Shown here: positions 22,140 through 34,500 of the stretch, one piece after another | How positions within the stretch are numbered: the stretch's first letter is position 1 | Layout: every line of letters begins with the position of its first letter | Assembly: GCF_020497125.1 (NCBI RefSeq) | Contig: NC_059072.1 | Coordinates: 69,509,697-69,573,696 of the forward strand | Direction of reading: 5' to 3' | Origin: Mauremys mutica | Taxonomy: Eukaryota > Chordata > Testudines > Geoemydidae | Length of the DNA stretch: 64,000 nucleotides | Notes under the pieces: generated by a model | Seen by the model: the letters and a program-made list of their open reading frames with translations, nothing else | Database searches by the model: none | What the model was told of the DNA's origin: nothing | Program-made: the position numbers and the translations under genes

Positions 22140-22737
22140 CACGGGTGGGCAAACATTTTGGCCAAGGACCACATTGAGGAATAGAAATTGTATGGCAGGC
22201 CATGAATGCTCACAAAATTGGGGCTGGGGTGCAGAAGGGGGTGAGGGCTCTGGTTGGGGGTGCGGGCTCTGGGGTGGGGCTGAGGATGAGAGGTTTGAGG
22301 TGCAGGAGGGCGCTTCGGGCTGAGATCAAGGGGTTTGGAGAGTGGGAGGGGGATCAGGGCTGGTCGGGACATGGGGAGAGGTTCAGGGGTGCAGGCTCTG
22401 AGAGGCGCTTACCTCAAGTGGCTCCCAGAAGCAGTGGCATGTCCCTTCTCCGGAGGAGCAGCCAGGCAGCTCTGGACACTGCCCCATCCGTAGGCACTGC
22501 CTCTGCATCTCTCACTGGAGTGCCAGAGGGGGCCATTGAAGCATGTAGGAGCCAGAGCAGGGCCATGTTGCAGCTTCCAGGAACCGCATGGTGTGGCCCC
22601 TGGGGCCCCAACCATGTGTCCCGGCTGGAGTGCCAGAGCAGGGCTGAGTCATGTGGTGTGGCCCCCGACCCCACTCCCCAGCAGGAGCTTGCGGGCCAGC
22701 TTAAAACGGCTTGCGGACCGTAGTTTGCCCACCCTTG
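22140..22737. mobile_element. Non-autonomous hAT element, 598 bp
   Basis: Inverted ends CACGGGTGGGCAAAC (left) and, reverse-complemented, CAAGGGTGGGCAAAC (right) are flanked by a perfect 8-bp duplication GTCTAATT (22132-22139 and 22738-22745). The GC-rich interior opens several overlapping frames on both strands (up to 173 codons), none with a transposase domain. The intact duplication suggests that it is among the younger insertions here. Confidence 0.95.
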
Positions 22738-22749
22738 GTCTAATTGCTT

Positions 22750-25050
22750 TCCTGATTTCAAACCTGAACTATAAGCCCTCTTTAAAAAGTGTGTGTGTGT
22801 AGATTGATAATTGCATACAGTACATATAAAACATTAAAAATATAATTAATAACCACTGATACTCATAGGATCCCACTTCACTATCTTCTGACAGTGAACA
22901 ACATTCCACATTGCTCCTGAGGGCTCATCTGACTTGTAGATGGCCACTTGATTGTTCTTTCCATACTGACATGGTGTTTTAGCTGCTGACACAGAGATGC
23001 CCACTGTATATATGAACGATGAGAGCATACTAAATTGAATGTCTTTCTCCCCATTCATTATGATCAGAAAGTGTTTTGCTAAATTATACTGTAATTTGTT
23101 TCCTTCTGCCACCTGGTGGATATTATTTGTAAATGCAGTGGCATTATGAATTAGCACAGAACTTAAGGCAACATCTTGTTCTGATTTATTGTGACTTGTC
23201 TGGTCTTCTCACAGCCCAGTAGTGCCTTTGGGAGAGCTTTCGATAATGCAGATGGGGTTGTGTATATCACTGTTACACTACTGTTCATTTTATTGGTTGT
23301 GAGAGGTGAGACAAAAGTTCATGCTGAAGTGTGGACACCCCAAGTTTTGAATTGCTCCTGAAATTTAGAGTGAACATTCTAGAATCTGTTTTGCAGGATA
23401 TCCAGTATTTTGAAAGAGATTAAATTCACCACACACCCAATGCTTTACTGGTATATTATTCAACTGGAACAGTTTTTCAATAAATCAAAGGTATGTTTTG
23501 ATTTCAGGAAAACATTGTAAAAGTCATAAAAACTTTAGTATTTCCTTCCTCTAGTAAAAATACAAATGCATTTGTTTTTCTTAGTGCCTTCAGAAACTAT
23601 TTGCTTACTCTCCCATCCATTAAAAATCACACAGACTGCCTCTAGGATGGCAGAAAGCAAGGAGTTTTGTTCAGGGATAACTGATTTGCTAAACTACTTC
23701 ATTCTCTCTTGCTTGCTTTCTCAAATTGTATTTTGAAAGAGTCACAGGAAGAAAATAAAACTAAATTGAGTGTATAATTATATGAACACAACCATTGACC
23801 ATCAAAAAGGTATTTGATTTAAAATCACAGCTCTGGGAAAAAGTATTACAAATGAGTTGTTCTGTTTGAAACAGCCCAGAATAATTAAGTTTTAACTGAT
23901 TTTGAGGGACATTTTATTCCCACCATTCCTTACATTGTTATCCCCTCATTTTCAATGCTGAAAATTATTTACATTAGAAATAAAGAATTGTGAATCTGAA
24001 AGTCATTTACACTACAAGAAGGAATCCAACTGTTTTAATTTTCCTGCATGAATTACTTTTATATGCTCTGTTGTGGGTGTTGACACACGTTGTGTCCCAC
24101 TATTTGGGCCTGGCATGTTGAGAGAAATGACACACACTGTTACAGAATTCCATCCTTACTCCTATATTAGATGAGTCAGAATAACCAAAGTTAATTCTTT
24201 CACCTTTAAAGGGAACAAGAGATCTCAGGTCTTTTACATTGTGGTACTTTCCCTTTCAAAATGGAACTCCTAGCAAAAAAGACAAAAGTCCCTAGAATCC
24301 AAAGCTCATTGAACTTAATTATTTTCCAGTAAGTCAATTTTATGACTTTTAATGAAGTAAGATACAAACATCTGTTAGAAGTAGAAACCCGTAGTGATTT
24401 GAAACCCAGCTTCCTTCTGCACAGTGTGATTCCATTGTGATGAGCAGTTGCATTTGAGTTCAGCTTTAACTCAAGCTAGCTTTGACAGGTCTCAGCTTCA
24501 GACAAGAGAGAGCTTTTTTTCTCTGTGGAACTGATACATGATTAAAATTCTTTATTAATACATTTTTAAGAAAGAGAATATTTTAAAAGTTACATACTGC
24601 TAAGTAGCCTGGTTTTAAAAGAAAGATAAAATCATTGCTACACTGAAAGGAAAGTCTTCATTTCTTTCTTCCAATATCTCCTTAATAATTAACCAAGAAT
24701 TACTTTACCATCTGTGTGTAATTTACTTTTGTGCTTAATGTGTAAGATTAAATTGTAAGCAGATGGCCTCTGAGAGGTAAAATTCTAAATTAGGCTTATA
24801 TATTGAAAGTAACATGGTCAAATATTAAAGTGTAGCTAAAACAATTTGTGTGTGTGTGTGGACTTACTTTCTATAAAGTTAGAATCATGGGGTGTGTAAT
24901 TGACCAATTTTGCTCCACCACCCTAGATCCTTAAAATTCCATCTGTCCAGCAAGGGATTTTCTGCTGCATGGGGTCATTCCTATTGAATCACACTGGATG
25001 AACTAAAAAAATCTGCATATTCTCCTCAACTGGACAGATGGGATAGTAAG
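22750..25050. other. No gene seen; two short (GT)n tracts
   Basis: AT-rich sequence with a GT tract near 22788-22800 and another near 24848-24860. No repeat family or coding domain is recognised over 2.3 kb, so this may be unique sequence. Confidence 0.5.
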
Positions 25051-25055
25051 ATATA

Positions 25056-25148
25056 GGGGCATGGTTTTCAGTGGTTCTGGGCACTTACAACTCCATGTGA
25101 AGGAAATAAGAGCTGCTGATGCTCAGCACATCTGAAAAATCAGGCCCC
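25056..25148. repeat. Short inverted-repeat element (MITE-like), 93 bp
   Basis: The left end 'ggggcatggttttcagtgg' and right end (reverse complement 'ggggcctgatttttcagatg') form imperfect terminal inverted repeats, with further pairing of 'tctgggcac' and 'gctcagcac'. Similar wording without clear ends occurs near 7497-7560 and 22040-22075. Confidence 0.5.
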
Positions 25149-25508
25149 AGGACTATGTTTTTAAGTCGATATTTTAATGTCCTGCCCCTTCCTTTTCCTA
25201 TATGATCCCTGCTGGGAGTTGCCTCCTCTGAATCCAGTAGGGGGCAAAGACAGCAGGAGAAGCAAAGGGTCCCTGCAGAGATTCAGACTGCATTTTCTTC
25301 CAACGAGAAATTTGCATCTTTTTGTTGTGAACTGAATCATAAACATTACCCCGGATGGGGAGCTTGGAATGGAAAACAGAAGGATAAGACTGGCCCTCAA
25401 GGGGAGGGAACGGTGCGGGGGGGGAAGAGAAATGTTCCTCTGTGGAAACCCACTGGGCTCATTCTCTCCGTCCCCCTCAACCTTTTGTGAACTCACTGGG
25501 GAAGTAAG

Positions 25509-26450
25509 TGTCATGATGTCTGGAGTGGTTCATGACTGTGAGTGCCTACCTCAGGGCAGGTCATTATATGTTAGATAGTTAGATGTCACCAAGTCAGTAA
25601 TGAATATGAACTCCTGGACCACTATGAGAATCATATCATGGAGTTACAGCCAATTCCCTTAAACTTGCCAGCGTATCTTGCCACCTAGGCAAGCTGGACT
25701 TAGTAAATGGTCAATTACACCAAAAATCACAAAATATTCAGGTTGCTCTCAGTCCCAAGAGACAGTCACTTACCCCAGATCAATTGGTACCCTGGATCTT
25801 ACACCAAAGACTACGCCTGTGACAATCCTATAGTAACCCATCTATAGGTTTGTTAACAAGGGAGAAAAAAGAGTTATTTACAGGTTAAAGCAAGCAAACA
25901 TATACGCACAAATGTGTTACCATCTAAATGCTAAAAGTGACAGAGTTGTAGTGATCTGTCCATTCAAAATGACTTTCATGGTGGACCCAGAGGAAAACCC
26001 TGGGGATCTCTGGCTTCAGTTGAGTGTCTGACCCTGTGAGAGTTCAAACAGCAAAGAGATAGAAAATTTTCCTGTGTCTGTTTTATTCCCTTCATTCGGT
26101 CTCCAAGTCCATAGAACAAGGTTCCTTGCACATAGCATTTCCAAGATGTGACAGGGCCATTCACCAATCCTTTGCATTGTGATGTTCCTTGATGGCCCAT
26201 CTGATGTTGACAGTCCTTCTGGATGGGTGTGGGGGTGGGGGGACACTCTGCCCATCCGAGTTCACAACTTTAGAACAAACATTTTCAATGTTTGAAGGCA
26301 AACTTACTTGTTTCCTTATAGCAAGGAATATAAACATTACAGATAAGATTAATGCATGCAAGCAATATACAAGCATGTCAGAGTCTAAACACTAAATACA
26401 TTCTTCTCAGTCTAATATCTCTTTTGAGCAACACTAACACATAAGTGAAC
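25509..26450 (-). mobile_element. LTR-like repeat, copy 1 of a pair
   Basis: It aligns throughout with 42050-42850: 'tgtctggagtggttcatgac', 'cttgccacctaggcaagct', 'caccaaaaatcacaa.atatt', 'agttatttacaggttaaagc' and 'atatacgcacaaatg' occur in the same order. Copy 2 preserves a minus-strand AATAAA that is mutated here ('ggtttgttaac'). LTR class and minus orientation are inferred from that signal and the 'tgtcatg' left edge. The right end is approximate. Confidence 0.55.
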
Positions 26451-26459
26451 TGTTCTGGT

Positions 26460-28148
26460 CTCCAGCTATGATTTTGTCAGTCCTTAGCTATCGCCTGCCA
26501 ACGTCAATAAGATGTGAGCAGTTCAAATGGCAGAAGAAGGTAGCTGCTCTGCATTGCATTCACCTCAGCTATTGGCATCATCGTGACAGTGGGTCTGGTA
26601 TATGTCAACAAGTGTCGGTTATGTTGAAGACCGAGTTATGAAAGTGTGTAAGTCACTTTTCAGGCAACTGTTGAAAGGGTAACACCGAACAGACCAGGAC
26701 ATGTCTTTATTAGGAGGTTAGATATTTGAGAGAAGATTAGTTAGCATCCCTAAGATCCTTCTTCCTCACAATGGACAACTGCTGAGTTCCACCATGCCCT
26801 GGATACACTCTTGCTTCCTTCAACACATACCCCTACCATGCCATTGGTGCAGGAACCATCTCTGCCTGCTTTTCACTGCTGAGAGCTCAGCCTGTTGGTG
26901 GAATTCTCAGATGGCCAGTTACAGCCATGTTGCAGCTGCTTCACATTCAGTGTGCAAGGTGATATATTTGGTATTCACTCAATGCTTAGATGTTTGAAAG
27001 ACCTCTACTTTATTCTGTGTCCACTATGGTTCTAATTGGCTGTGCCCAACAACAGCACCCAACCCAGAATCTCTGTCTGGGAAGCTCTGCCCTTAAAAGC
27101 ACAGATCCCAACACTACACAAAATAGCCAGACTGGAAATGAGAAACTGGCCTTTTATTTGTGGCAAAGTCTAATATTTGGAGGAAATATTTGTAGAATGA
27201 CCTTTTTTGCAGGAAGAGGAAAAAGATGCTTAGAGCGGAAATTGAGCAATCCATTCCTAATGGCCTTCCTGTGCCTCTCTTGTTTGGGTACAGCACAGAA
27301 CATTGGTAAGGTGCTTTCTCCTTTGTATTGGAAGGTTACATTGCAGAATCCCTCAGAGTAGCTTCATGAAAATTCACAGGGATGTAAATCCTGAATGTCT
27401 TTTCACCGGCTTGCCTATAAAATAGTACGTTCTTGATGGCTTTTAATGCAAGTGAAGATAGATCGAACACATTTGGCTCTGGGCAGGTATCAGTAAACAC
27501 AGGGTGCACCTGGAGGCTTATTATGAGCAGTTTGATACTTTAGGAATCGGATCTGTTTCCCAAACTTGAATGATTTCCCTTTGTTTTTGTCAGTCTTAAG
27601 CAGTCTGTTCTGAAAAGCTGTATTTTGTGGGGGAAACATCATGTCGTCATTATTCAAAGTATCGGCAGCAGCATATTCTGTGACATCATTCAAAGAGATC
27701 AATACCTTCCATGGCAGCACTTTGAGGACTAATATAGATTCATGGCTGTCACCGTTCCTAGAGAGCGCCTCTTCCTGGCAACCCACTAGGACTAGTATGA
27801 AGGGAATCCAAGCCTGTGCTGAATTCCTGGGGTATTTCAAACTTCTGGAGCCTGATTAGAGTCCAGCCACTCTCCAGTCTTGGGGTGTCTAAGCACAATC
27901 TTAGGGCACAGGCCTTCTGTCTGGAATTAACTCTGAGAGCTGAAACCTTCTTTCCAGCCACCAAGCCGCTCTGGGCTCAGTGCTGACCCTTTAAACTCCC
28001 TGCACTTGCATGCGTCCCAACTGGTGTGAAGCTTCTGATTTAGAATTTAGCTCTCTCAAGCACACACAGCAGTGGGGAAGCAGTCAGCAAACACACACAC
28101 TTTGTACAGTCCAAGATCTTTATGCTCTTTTACGCTTAATAGTGTAAA
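26460..28148. other. No gene seen
   Basis: Mixed noncoding sequence. The 116- and 123-codon frames at 27490-27840 and 26990-27361 have no domain. A tract at 27840-28010 has LTR-like wording but no ends that I can define. Confidence 0.45.
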
Positions 28149-28179
28149 GCACAAGAGAATCATCATGGTTAGCGATCCC

Positions 28180-28760
28180 TCAAGGTTGAGGATGATCTTT
28201 CACCGGTTTTATTGTTTATGGTCCTTTGGGTCTGCTCCTTGAGCCACAGGCTTGTTGGCACAAGTTGCAGGTGGTGTTGGAAGACTGGTTGGGCCACAAT
28301 TGCTTCATGACAGTTGTCTTTCCTTTTTTTTGCTGGTGTTTTTCTGTGACCAGGGCAAGGCAATTTTCCTCAAAAGTGGTTATGCCTCTCTGACAAATCT
28401 TTGCCAGTTATCTCTATCCTGGGCTGCTGTCTCTCAGCGTGCAGTGTCAATGCCACATCTCTTGATGTTTGTCTTGAAGGTGTCTTTAAAGCGTTTCTCC
28501 TTTGGTGAGTTGGGAGTACAGCAGTTGTTTTGGCAAGCATATATCAGGCATGTGCACCCAGTGCTTGCTCCACCTCAGCTGATGCTGGATAATCAGAGCC
28601 TCAACACTGAAGATGTTGGCTTCTGTGAGGACACTGACATTAGTGTGATGATCCTCCCACTTTATGTTGAGGATCTTCTAAAGATAGTGCTGGTGCTCCA
28701 GGTTTTTCATGTGTTTTCTATAGTCTCCCAAGTCTCACAGCCATAGAGGAGAGTTGGGAT
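28180..28760 (-). pseudogene. RTE-like ORF C-terminal region, decayed
   Basis: Broken minus-strand frames carry blocks recognisable as the region after the RT: TLLYGCETW, then ILNIKWEDHHTN, then ALIIQHQLRWSKHWVHMPD, then a degenerate basic tail. In intact relatives this tail is followed by a zinc-knuckle-like stretch, which here is not preserved as cysteines and histidines. Several in-frame stops are present. Confidence 0.7.
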
Positions 28761-28871
28761 TACCATCCCTTTATAAACTAAAAGTCGAGTATGTGTTCTG
28801 ATGTTGTGATTCTTGAACACCTGGAGAGTCTGCCAAAGGCAAGCCTAGTGCAGCAGATTCTGTGCTGAATC

Positions 28872-29768
28872 TCAACATCTATGTCTGCCCTGTGTGAGAG
28901 ATTCTACATTTTCCAATTCTTTGTCGATGTAGATCTTTCTTACTGGGTCTGATGATTGACTGGGGACTGGCTCATGGAGAATTTTTGTTTTGCCAATGTT
29001 CAGAGTTAGCCCTAGGCTTTTGTAAGCGTCAGAGAAGCAATTAAGGGCTGTTTGTAGATCCTCCTTTGAGTGTGCAACTACAGCACAATCATCTGCATAC
29101 TGGAGTTCGGTTATTGTTGCTGATATTACTTTAGTTTTGGCACAGAGATGAGAAAGGTTGAAGAGGTTGCTGTCAGTCCAGTATTGGATGCCAATGCCCT
29201 GTGGTAGACAGTCTTGGGTTAATGTTTTCATAGCTGCTAAGAAAATGGAGAAAAGGGTGGGTGCCAGTACACAGCCTTGTTTTACGCCAGTTTGGATGAC
29301 AAAGGGCTCAGAGGTAGAGCCACTGCACAGGATGGAGGCAGTCATCTGGTTGTGGAGGTGTCTTACAATGGTGATAAATTTGCTTAGGCAGCCAAACTCT
29401 GACATGATTTTCCACAGAGCCTCACGGTTGACAGAGTCGAAAGCTTTGGTCAGACAGATAAAGGCCATATACAGCTCCTGGTGTTGTTCTTGACATTTTT
29501 CCTGGATCTGTCTGGCTGTGAAAATCACTTTGGTGGTGCTTTGTGATGGTCTGAAGCCACACTGGGACTCTGGAAGTACTTCCTCTGCAAGAGGGAGCAG
29601 GTGATTCAGTAAGATTCTAGCAAGTATCTTCCCAGCGATGGACAGGAGGGCCATGCCTCGATAGTTGCCACAGTCTGCCCTGTCTCCTCTTTTTGAAAAT
29701 GGTGACAATGTTAGCGTACGTAAGTCAGAAAGGATTTCTTTGGTGTGCCAGATTTTGAGGAGCAGCAA
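28872..29768 (-). pseudogene. RTE-like reverse transcriptase fragment, 298 codons
   Basis: Longest open frame in the window. RT blocks in order are KRGDRADCGNYRGMALLS (fingers), GKILARILLNHLLP, ESQCGFRPSQST, FICLTKAFDSVNREALW (palm, first Asp in AFD), TGVKQGCVLAPTLFSIFLAA, LQYADDCAVV (catalytic YADD at 29088-29099) and LGLTLNIGKTK. All three catalytic aspartates are present. The frame fails on both sides, the endonuclease is in another frame and the promoter end is missing, so it is a remnant. Survival of about 900 bp without a stop suggests fairly recent insertion. The FICLTKAFD block has Cys where relatives usually have Asp in FIDLTKAFD. Confidence 0.92.
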
Positions 29769-30228
29769 ATGAAGCTTGTTATTCAGTGTTTCTCCCCCAC
29801 TTTCAGTACTTCGTCTGGTATACCATCAGGACCTGGTGCTTTATTGTTCATTTGTTTAATTGCTTTGAAGACCTCCTCGGGTGTCGGTGGGTTGGCAAGA
29901 GTTTCCCAGATTGGGTGCTGAGGGATGGAGTCAATGGTGTCGTCAGGTCACAGTCAATTCTCGATTTAGAAGCTTTTGGTAGTGTTCCTTCCAGCTCTGT
30001 TTGATGGATTTGTTATCTTTAAGAAGGGTACCACCATCTTCAGATCTCAGAGGTGTGAGGCCACATGTGCTTGGCCTGTACAGGGTCTTTGTCTCACAAA
30101 AAGAGCTCCGCATATCATGTCTGTTCGCGTATGTTTGGATTTCGTTTGCTTTGTCCTCCCACCATTTGTTTTTGATTTCTCAGATCCTCCTTTGAACTTC
30201 AGCTTTGAGCTGATAGAAAGAGCTCTGT

Positions 30229-30615
30229 TTATGACTGGATATCACTATTGGTTTTGCCAGTCGCAGAAAGCTTTTCTCTTCTGGTCCAAAAGGGCTGTAA
30301 TCTCAGTGTTGTTGTTGTCAAACCTAAGTTGTTTTGTATCTTGTTGCTTTGTCTGAAAATTGTGTTTGTGATCACAAGGTCATGCTCTGTACATTTGCTT
30401 AGTAGAAGGGTGCCACTGGAATTGGTCTTGCCCACACCTTCCTTCCCAGTGGTGCTACTCCATACTTTAGAATCTTGACTAGCTTTTGTGTTAAAGTTCC
30501 CTAAGAGGATTATCTTATCTGTATTTGGAACGGATGACAAAATTTTATCAAGGTCAGTGTGGAAGGATTCTCTCTGTTCTTCTTCAGAATACAGATCATA
30601 CAAAACAATAAACAC
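30229..30615 (-). pseudogene. RTE-like endonuclease fragment
   Basis: A 128-codon frame matching the C-terminal half of an APE-type LINE endonuclease: an acidic helix FHTDLDKILSSVPNTDKII, then LLGNFNTKAS (normally GDFN, with the Asp read as Asn here), then GVGKTNSSGTLLLSKCTEHDLVITNT. The N-terminal half and the final SDH motif are missing or out of frame. The loss of the GDFN aspartate would inactivate it even if the frame were whole. Confidence 0.85.
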
Positions 30616-30873
30616 CTGAAATGGTAATATCCCTCACTTTCTAGCTCAATCTTCCCTTGTGACTCCTTGGGGAACTATGTAGGTCCAGGAAGATAGTCAG
30701 GCAAGGTGTCCCCTCCTCATTCAGGCTGTTGCCTGATCTCTCTCCCTCATGGAGCCTCTTCCCAGCTTCTGTGACTTTGATCTCCTGCCTCACTTCCTTT
30801 TCCTGTCTTATATACTGGCACTCATGTCACAGCAGATTTTCATAATACAACTTCACAAGATCAATAAGAAATT

Positions 30874-31508
30874 AGGACCTACCAAATTTATGGTCCAATT
30901 TCATGGTCATAGGATTTTAAAAATAATAAATTTCATTATTTCAGCTATTTAAATATGAAATTTCATAGTATTGTACTTTTAGGGGTCCTGACCCAAAAAG
31001 GAGTTGGGGCAGTTGCAAGATTATTGTAGGGCAGGGTTGTGGTACTGTTGCCCTTACTTCTGCGCTGCTGCTGGCGGTGGCACTGCCTTCAAAGCTGGGC
31101 AGCCGGAGAGTGGTGGCTGCTGGCTGGGATCCCAGCTCTGAAGGCAGAGCCACCACCACCAGCAGTGCAGAAATAAGGATGGCATGGTATGGTATTGCCA
31201 CCCTTACTTCTGCACCGCTGCTGGCGGGGCGCTGCCTTCAAAGCTGGGCACCCAGCCAACAGCTGCTGCTTAGCTCTGAAGGCAGTACAGAAAATAGTGT
31301 GGCAATACTGTGACCCCCCTAAAAAAAACTTCCAACCCCCTTGCAACTGCCTTTTGGGTCAGGACCCCAATTTGAGAAACGCTGGTCTCCCCCATGAAAT
31401 CTGTGTAGAATAGGGTAAAAGCACACAAAAGACCAGGATTTCACAGCAGGAGCCCAGATTTCATGGTCTGTGATGTGTTTTTCATGGCTGTGAATTTGGT
31501 AGGATCCT
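30874..31508. mobile_element. Inverted-repeat DNA element, 635 bp
   Basis: The left end 'aggacctaccaaattta' and right end (reverse complement 'aggatcctaccaaattcac') are imperfect terminal inverted repeats. The centre (31000-31380) is a GC-rich near-palindrome with repeated arms: 'cccttacttctgc' occurs at 31047 and 31200, and 'gcagaaataagg' at 31168. A second nested pair is 'ggggtcctgacccaaaa' (30983) against 'ttttgggtcaggacccc' (31353). An 8-bp target duplication is not clear. The superfamily is unassigned; hAT is possible. Confidence 0.65.
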
Positions 31509-31509
31509 A

Positions 31510-34500
31510 ATCATATACAAATTTAGTACATATACAAAGTTATACAAATATAGCTCCAATTCATCACAATGGCACCTTGGCCATTTTGCTATGTCTACAG
31601 ATATGTCAGATGTGTTGAACATATCTAAGGGCAGCAGGTATTTCATTCCTAGTACACCTCTACATCTAACCAAGTCTGGAGTAATCCAAAGTGTTGCCAA
31701 CAACCATATACTACTACCATTGTTGCCATCTTTTAGGCTGCAACTAAATCTTCTTGACTTGGAAGACTTCTTTGCCTCTGGTATTTATAATTCGTTTCCA
31801 GGTAACTGGTGTGCAATGCTCTTCATTGCATTGTAGCAAAGATCTCAAAACTTATACTCTACTGCTGATATATCAATTTCCTCAAAAACAAATGAAAATT
31901 CAATTCCATTACACTTCAAAAAACTTCCCATAGCCTCCCAATCTTTGCTGCCATGGTAAGCACTCTGTGCCAGCTCTTATGAGGCCTACAGTGCTTACAA
32001 GGGAAGGGGGAAGCATTAGTTACATCGGGGAGGAGGTAAGCAGAACAGGTTTAAGACTTATGTTGGTGATGCTGAATCCATGGCTCTCATTTTCGGTCTG
32101 GTCCTGATTTTCAGTTTACTGCTCATTGTCAATTCTGTCTTTCTTCTAAATATAGAGGAACCTAAAGCACTCAGAATTTCTCACTCCTTCTCCTAGGTTA
32201 AGGCGTAAGCTCCAGGTAATTCAGACTGTGCTAGTTTTCCTCTTCTCACCTAATAAAATAAAGACAATAACTTTTAACAGGGCCGGATCTGCAAGCAGAA
32301 AACAAAGAAATGAAGACAGTGCAATTGAAGCTGAATTACAGGTATCTCTCAAGGCTTTTGTTAAAAGGAGTGTTGTGGGCACAACTAGATCAAATTAAAC
32401 CCATAGAAACATATCAGAATTTAACCTCTCACCTTGAGTTGCATTCACTCTGATGACTGTGACACACAATGAAATCACATCACTAAAGTGACTGTGTTTG
32501 TGCATGTGTTGTAACCATCAAGTAGACACAATTTGGCCTGTGTTCCTTTACATTTGGAACTTTTTTGTACTGCTTTGGGGGACAAAGGAACAGTGAACAT
32601 TGCTATATTACCATAGTACTGCTTCCATTACTCAGTGCAGCTCTTTTTTACTGCACTCTCATTTCTGCACCTAATCCTAGTTCCAGTGTAAATCTGGAGT
32701 AACTCCACTGAAGCCAAAGGAGTCATGTCAGTATGAGATCAGCACCAAGGCTTCAAGATGCATGTACTAGCACAGAATAATCAAAAATAGCACAGTGAGT
32801 AAAAGCAGCACTATATGAGCAGTATGAGTACAAGTTAAATCTGTGCTCTTTTTCAGTCATTCCCTTCAGTGGAGTGTCTGTTTCTCTCTCCAGATTTTCC
32901 AATCTTTGTACCCTTTTGTCTGGGAGCTGACTTATTGTTTACCACTAGAGGGCATAACACTAACATAAGCACAACAATGGAGCATATTAAATATGATTTT
33001 GAGCAGGGACATTTTTCTATGTAGAAATTTGGGATCGAAGGGGAAGGGAAAACATGATCTGACAGTAAGAATAAGATGTGCAGGCTCAGGATCTGAGGTC
33101 CACAGAGGAGAAACAGGAGAGTTTACAAAAAGCTTTTGTAGTAAATAAGTTAAAAATGGGATTCCCTCCTAAACATATGAAAATCTAGTTGTAGATCTGA
33201 ACCTCACAGCTCCTAGTCATCTTTTGCTAGACACCATTTATACTGGATATTTGCCTATCCAAGGGGGGGGGGGGAAACACACCTTTAACACCAGGATGAA
33301 GCTATGCAAGGAAACTGGCAAATTCAAAATCCATGGAAGCTCAGGCTATATGGGGCCCCATTTATGCTACATAACAAAACAGGTTGCATAGTACATATAT
33401 AGGCTTCAATACTGCATATAGAGAGAGAGAGAGAGGGAGAAAGTCAGAATTTCATCACTATGTGACCTTTTGCTTAAAACTCAAACTGAAACTTTAGACA
33501 CCTTTAAAGCAATCATAAATATATTATGATACATAGATATGAAGGCCAGAAGAAATCATTGTGATTATACAGTCTGAGATGGGTGAGCCATGTCAGTCAA
33601 AAATATTCAAATTATCATAAACTTCTTTGTCCATTGTGGGAACTGAAACAACTTAAAATTAAGGCTTAACAAACAGGCGCAGATAAAATAAAAACAAACC
33701 CAAACCCTGGCATCGAACTTGACCTGAACAAAAATATGATGCTTTTCTGATGTTTGAAATAGTTTTTATGCTAACGTCTCCCACTATTTATCATTGTATG
33801 CATGTCTGAACTTCCTAGATCCACATGGCAGCTGAAGCAAGTTTGCCAAAGTACCATAAGAAAGGTTGCTCTCATGATGTTTCTGACTGACCAAGTAAAT
33901 GTTGCATATCTCACTCAAAGGGCTATACTTGTGTAGTTAAAGCTCAATTTTGTGAACCAATGAAGTTCAGATAAGGTTGGAACCAAACCTTTAATCCATC
34001 CATCGCTAATTTCAACTCTTTCTACAACAGATGGGTTGGAATAATAGTCAGTGACATGCTAAAATTCAGAGTTCAGTTCAGGTACATTGTGGACTTGTCC
34101 AAAAGCTTTTTTGTACAGCTTTGGGCTAGATCTCAGAGTGAGCATCTCACAAGAACAAACTGTGCTGTGAAATTTCCATGACTTGCCGCCTTCACTCCGT
34201 TTGGAAATGCCACAAGAAGAGCTTTCCTGCCATATTTCATTACTTTGGGCTTGCCTAAAAATGAACCCTTTGTTTGTGACAGGCTGGGCTGTAAACCTAC
34301 CCATCACTAGCCAGCACACAGTGTTGGTATGGACCCTGCTGCCACACGCTAAGTCCCCTAGTGCGCTTTGAAATGGGAGTTTCCAGTCCTGGTCCTGGAC
34401 AAAATCAGGGAGTACAGAAAATAAAGGTGAAGGAAAAAAATTTACCGAACTTTTTCAAACCCCACATACAGATTCAGTTTGATATTTGGGCAAAGGTTCA

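Larger units (their letters stand above)
28150..30615 (-). mobile_element. RTE-like LINE, 2.5 kb, 5'-truncated
   Basis: The best-preserved retrotransposon in the window. On the minus strand it runs from an apurinic-type endonuclease segment (30229-30615) through a linker to the reverse transcriptase (28872-29768) and a decayed C-terminal region (28180-28760), ending near 28150 with a short GAT/ATG-rich tail. Each section has at least one frame break between it and the next. The order EN-RT in one polyprotein and the short tail fit RTE-type LINEs; the clade name is tentative. It is flanked on the right by unrelated sequence. Confidence 0.85.

Noticed and set aside
22202..22723. 173-codon plus-strand frame
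   Set aside because: Entirely inside the 598-bp hAT element; not transposase-like and overlapped by minus-strand frames.
28252..28746. 164-codon plus-strand frame
   Set aside because: It is the antisense of the decayed C-terminal region of the minus-strand RTE-like LINE.
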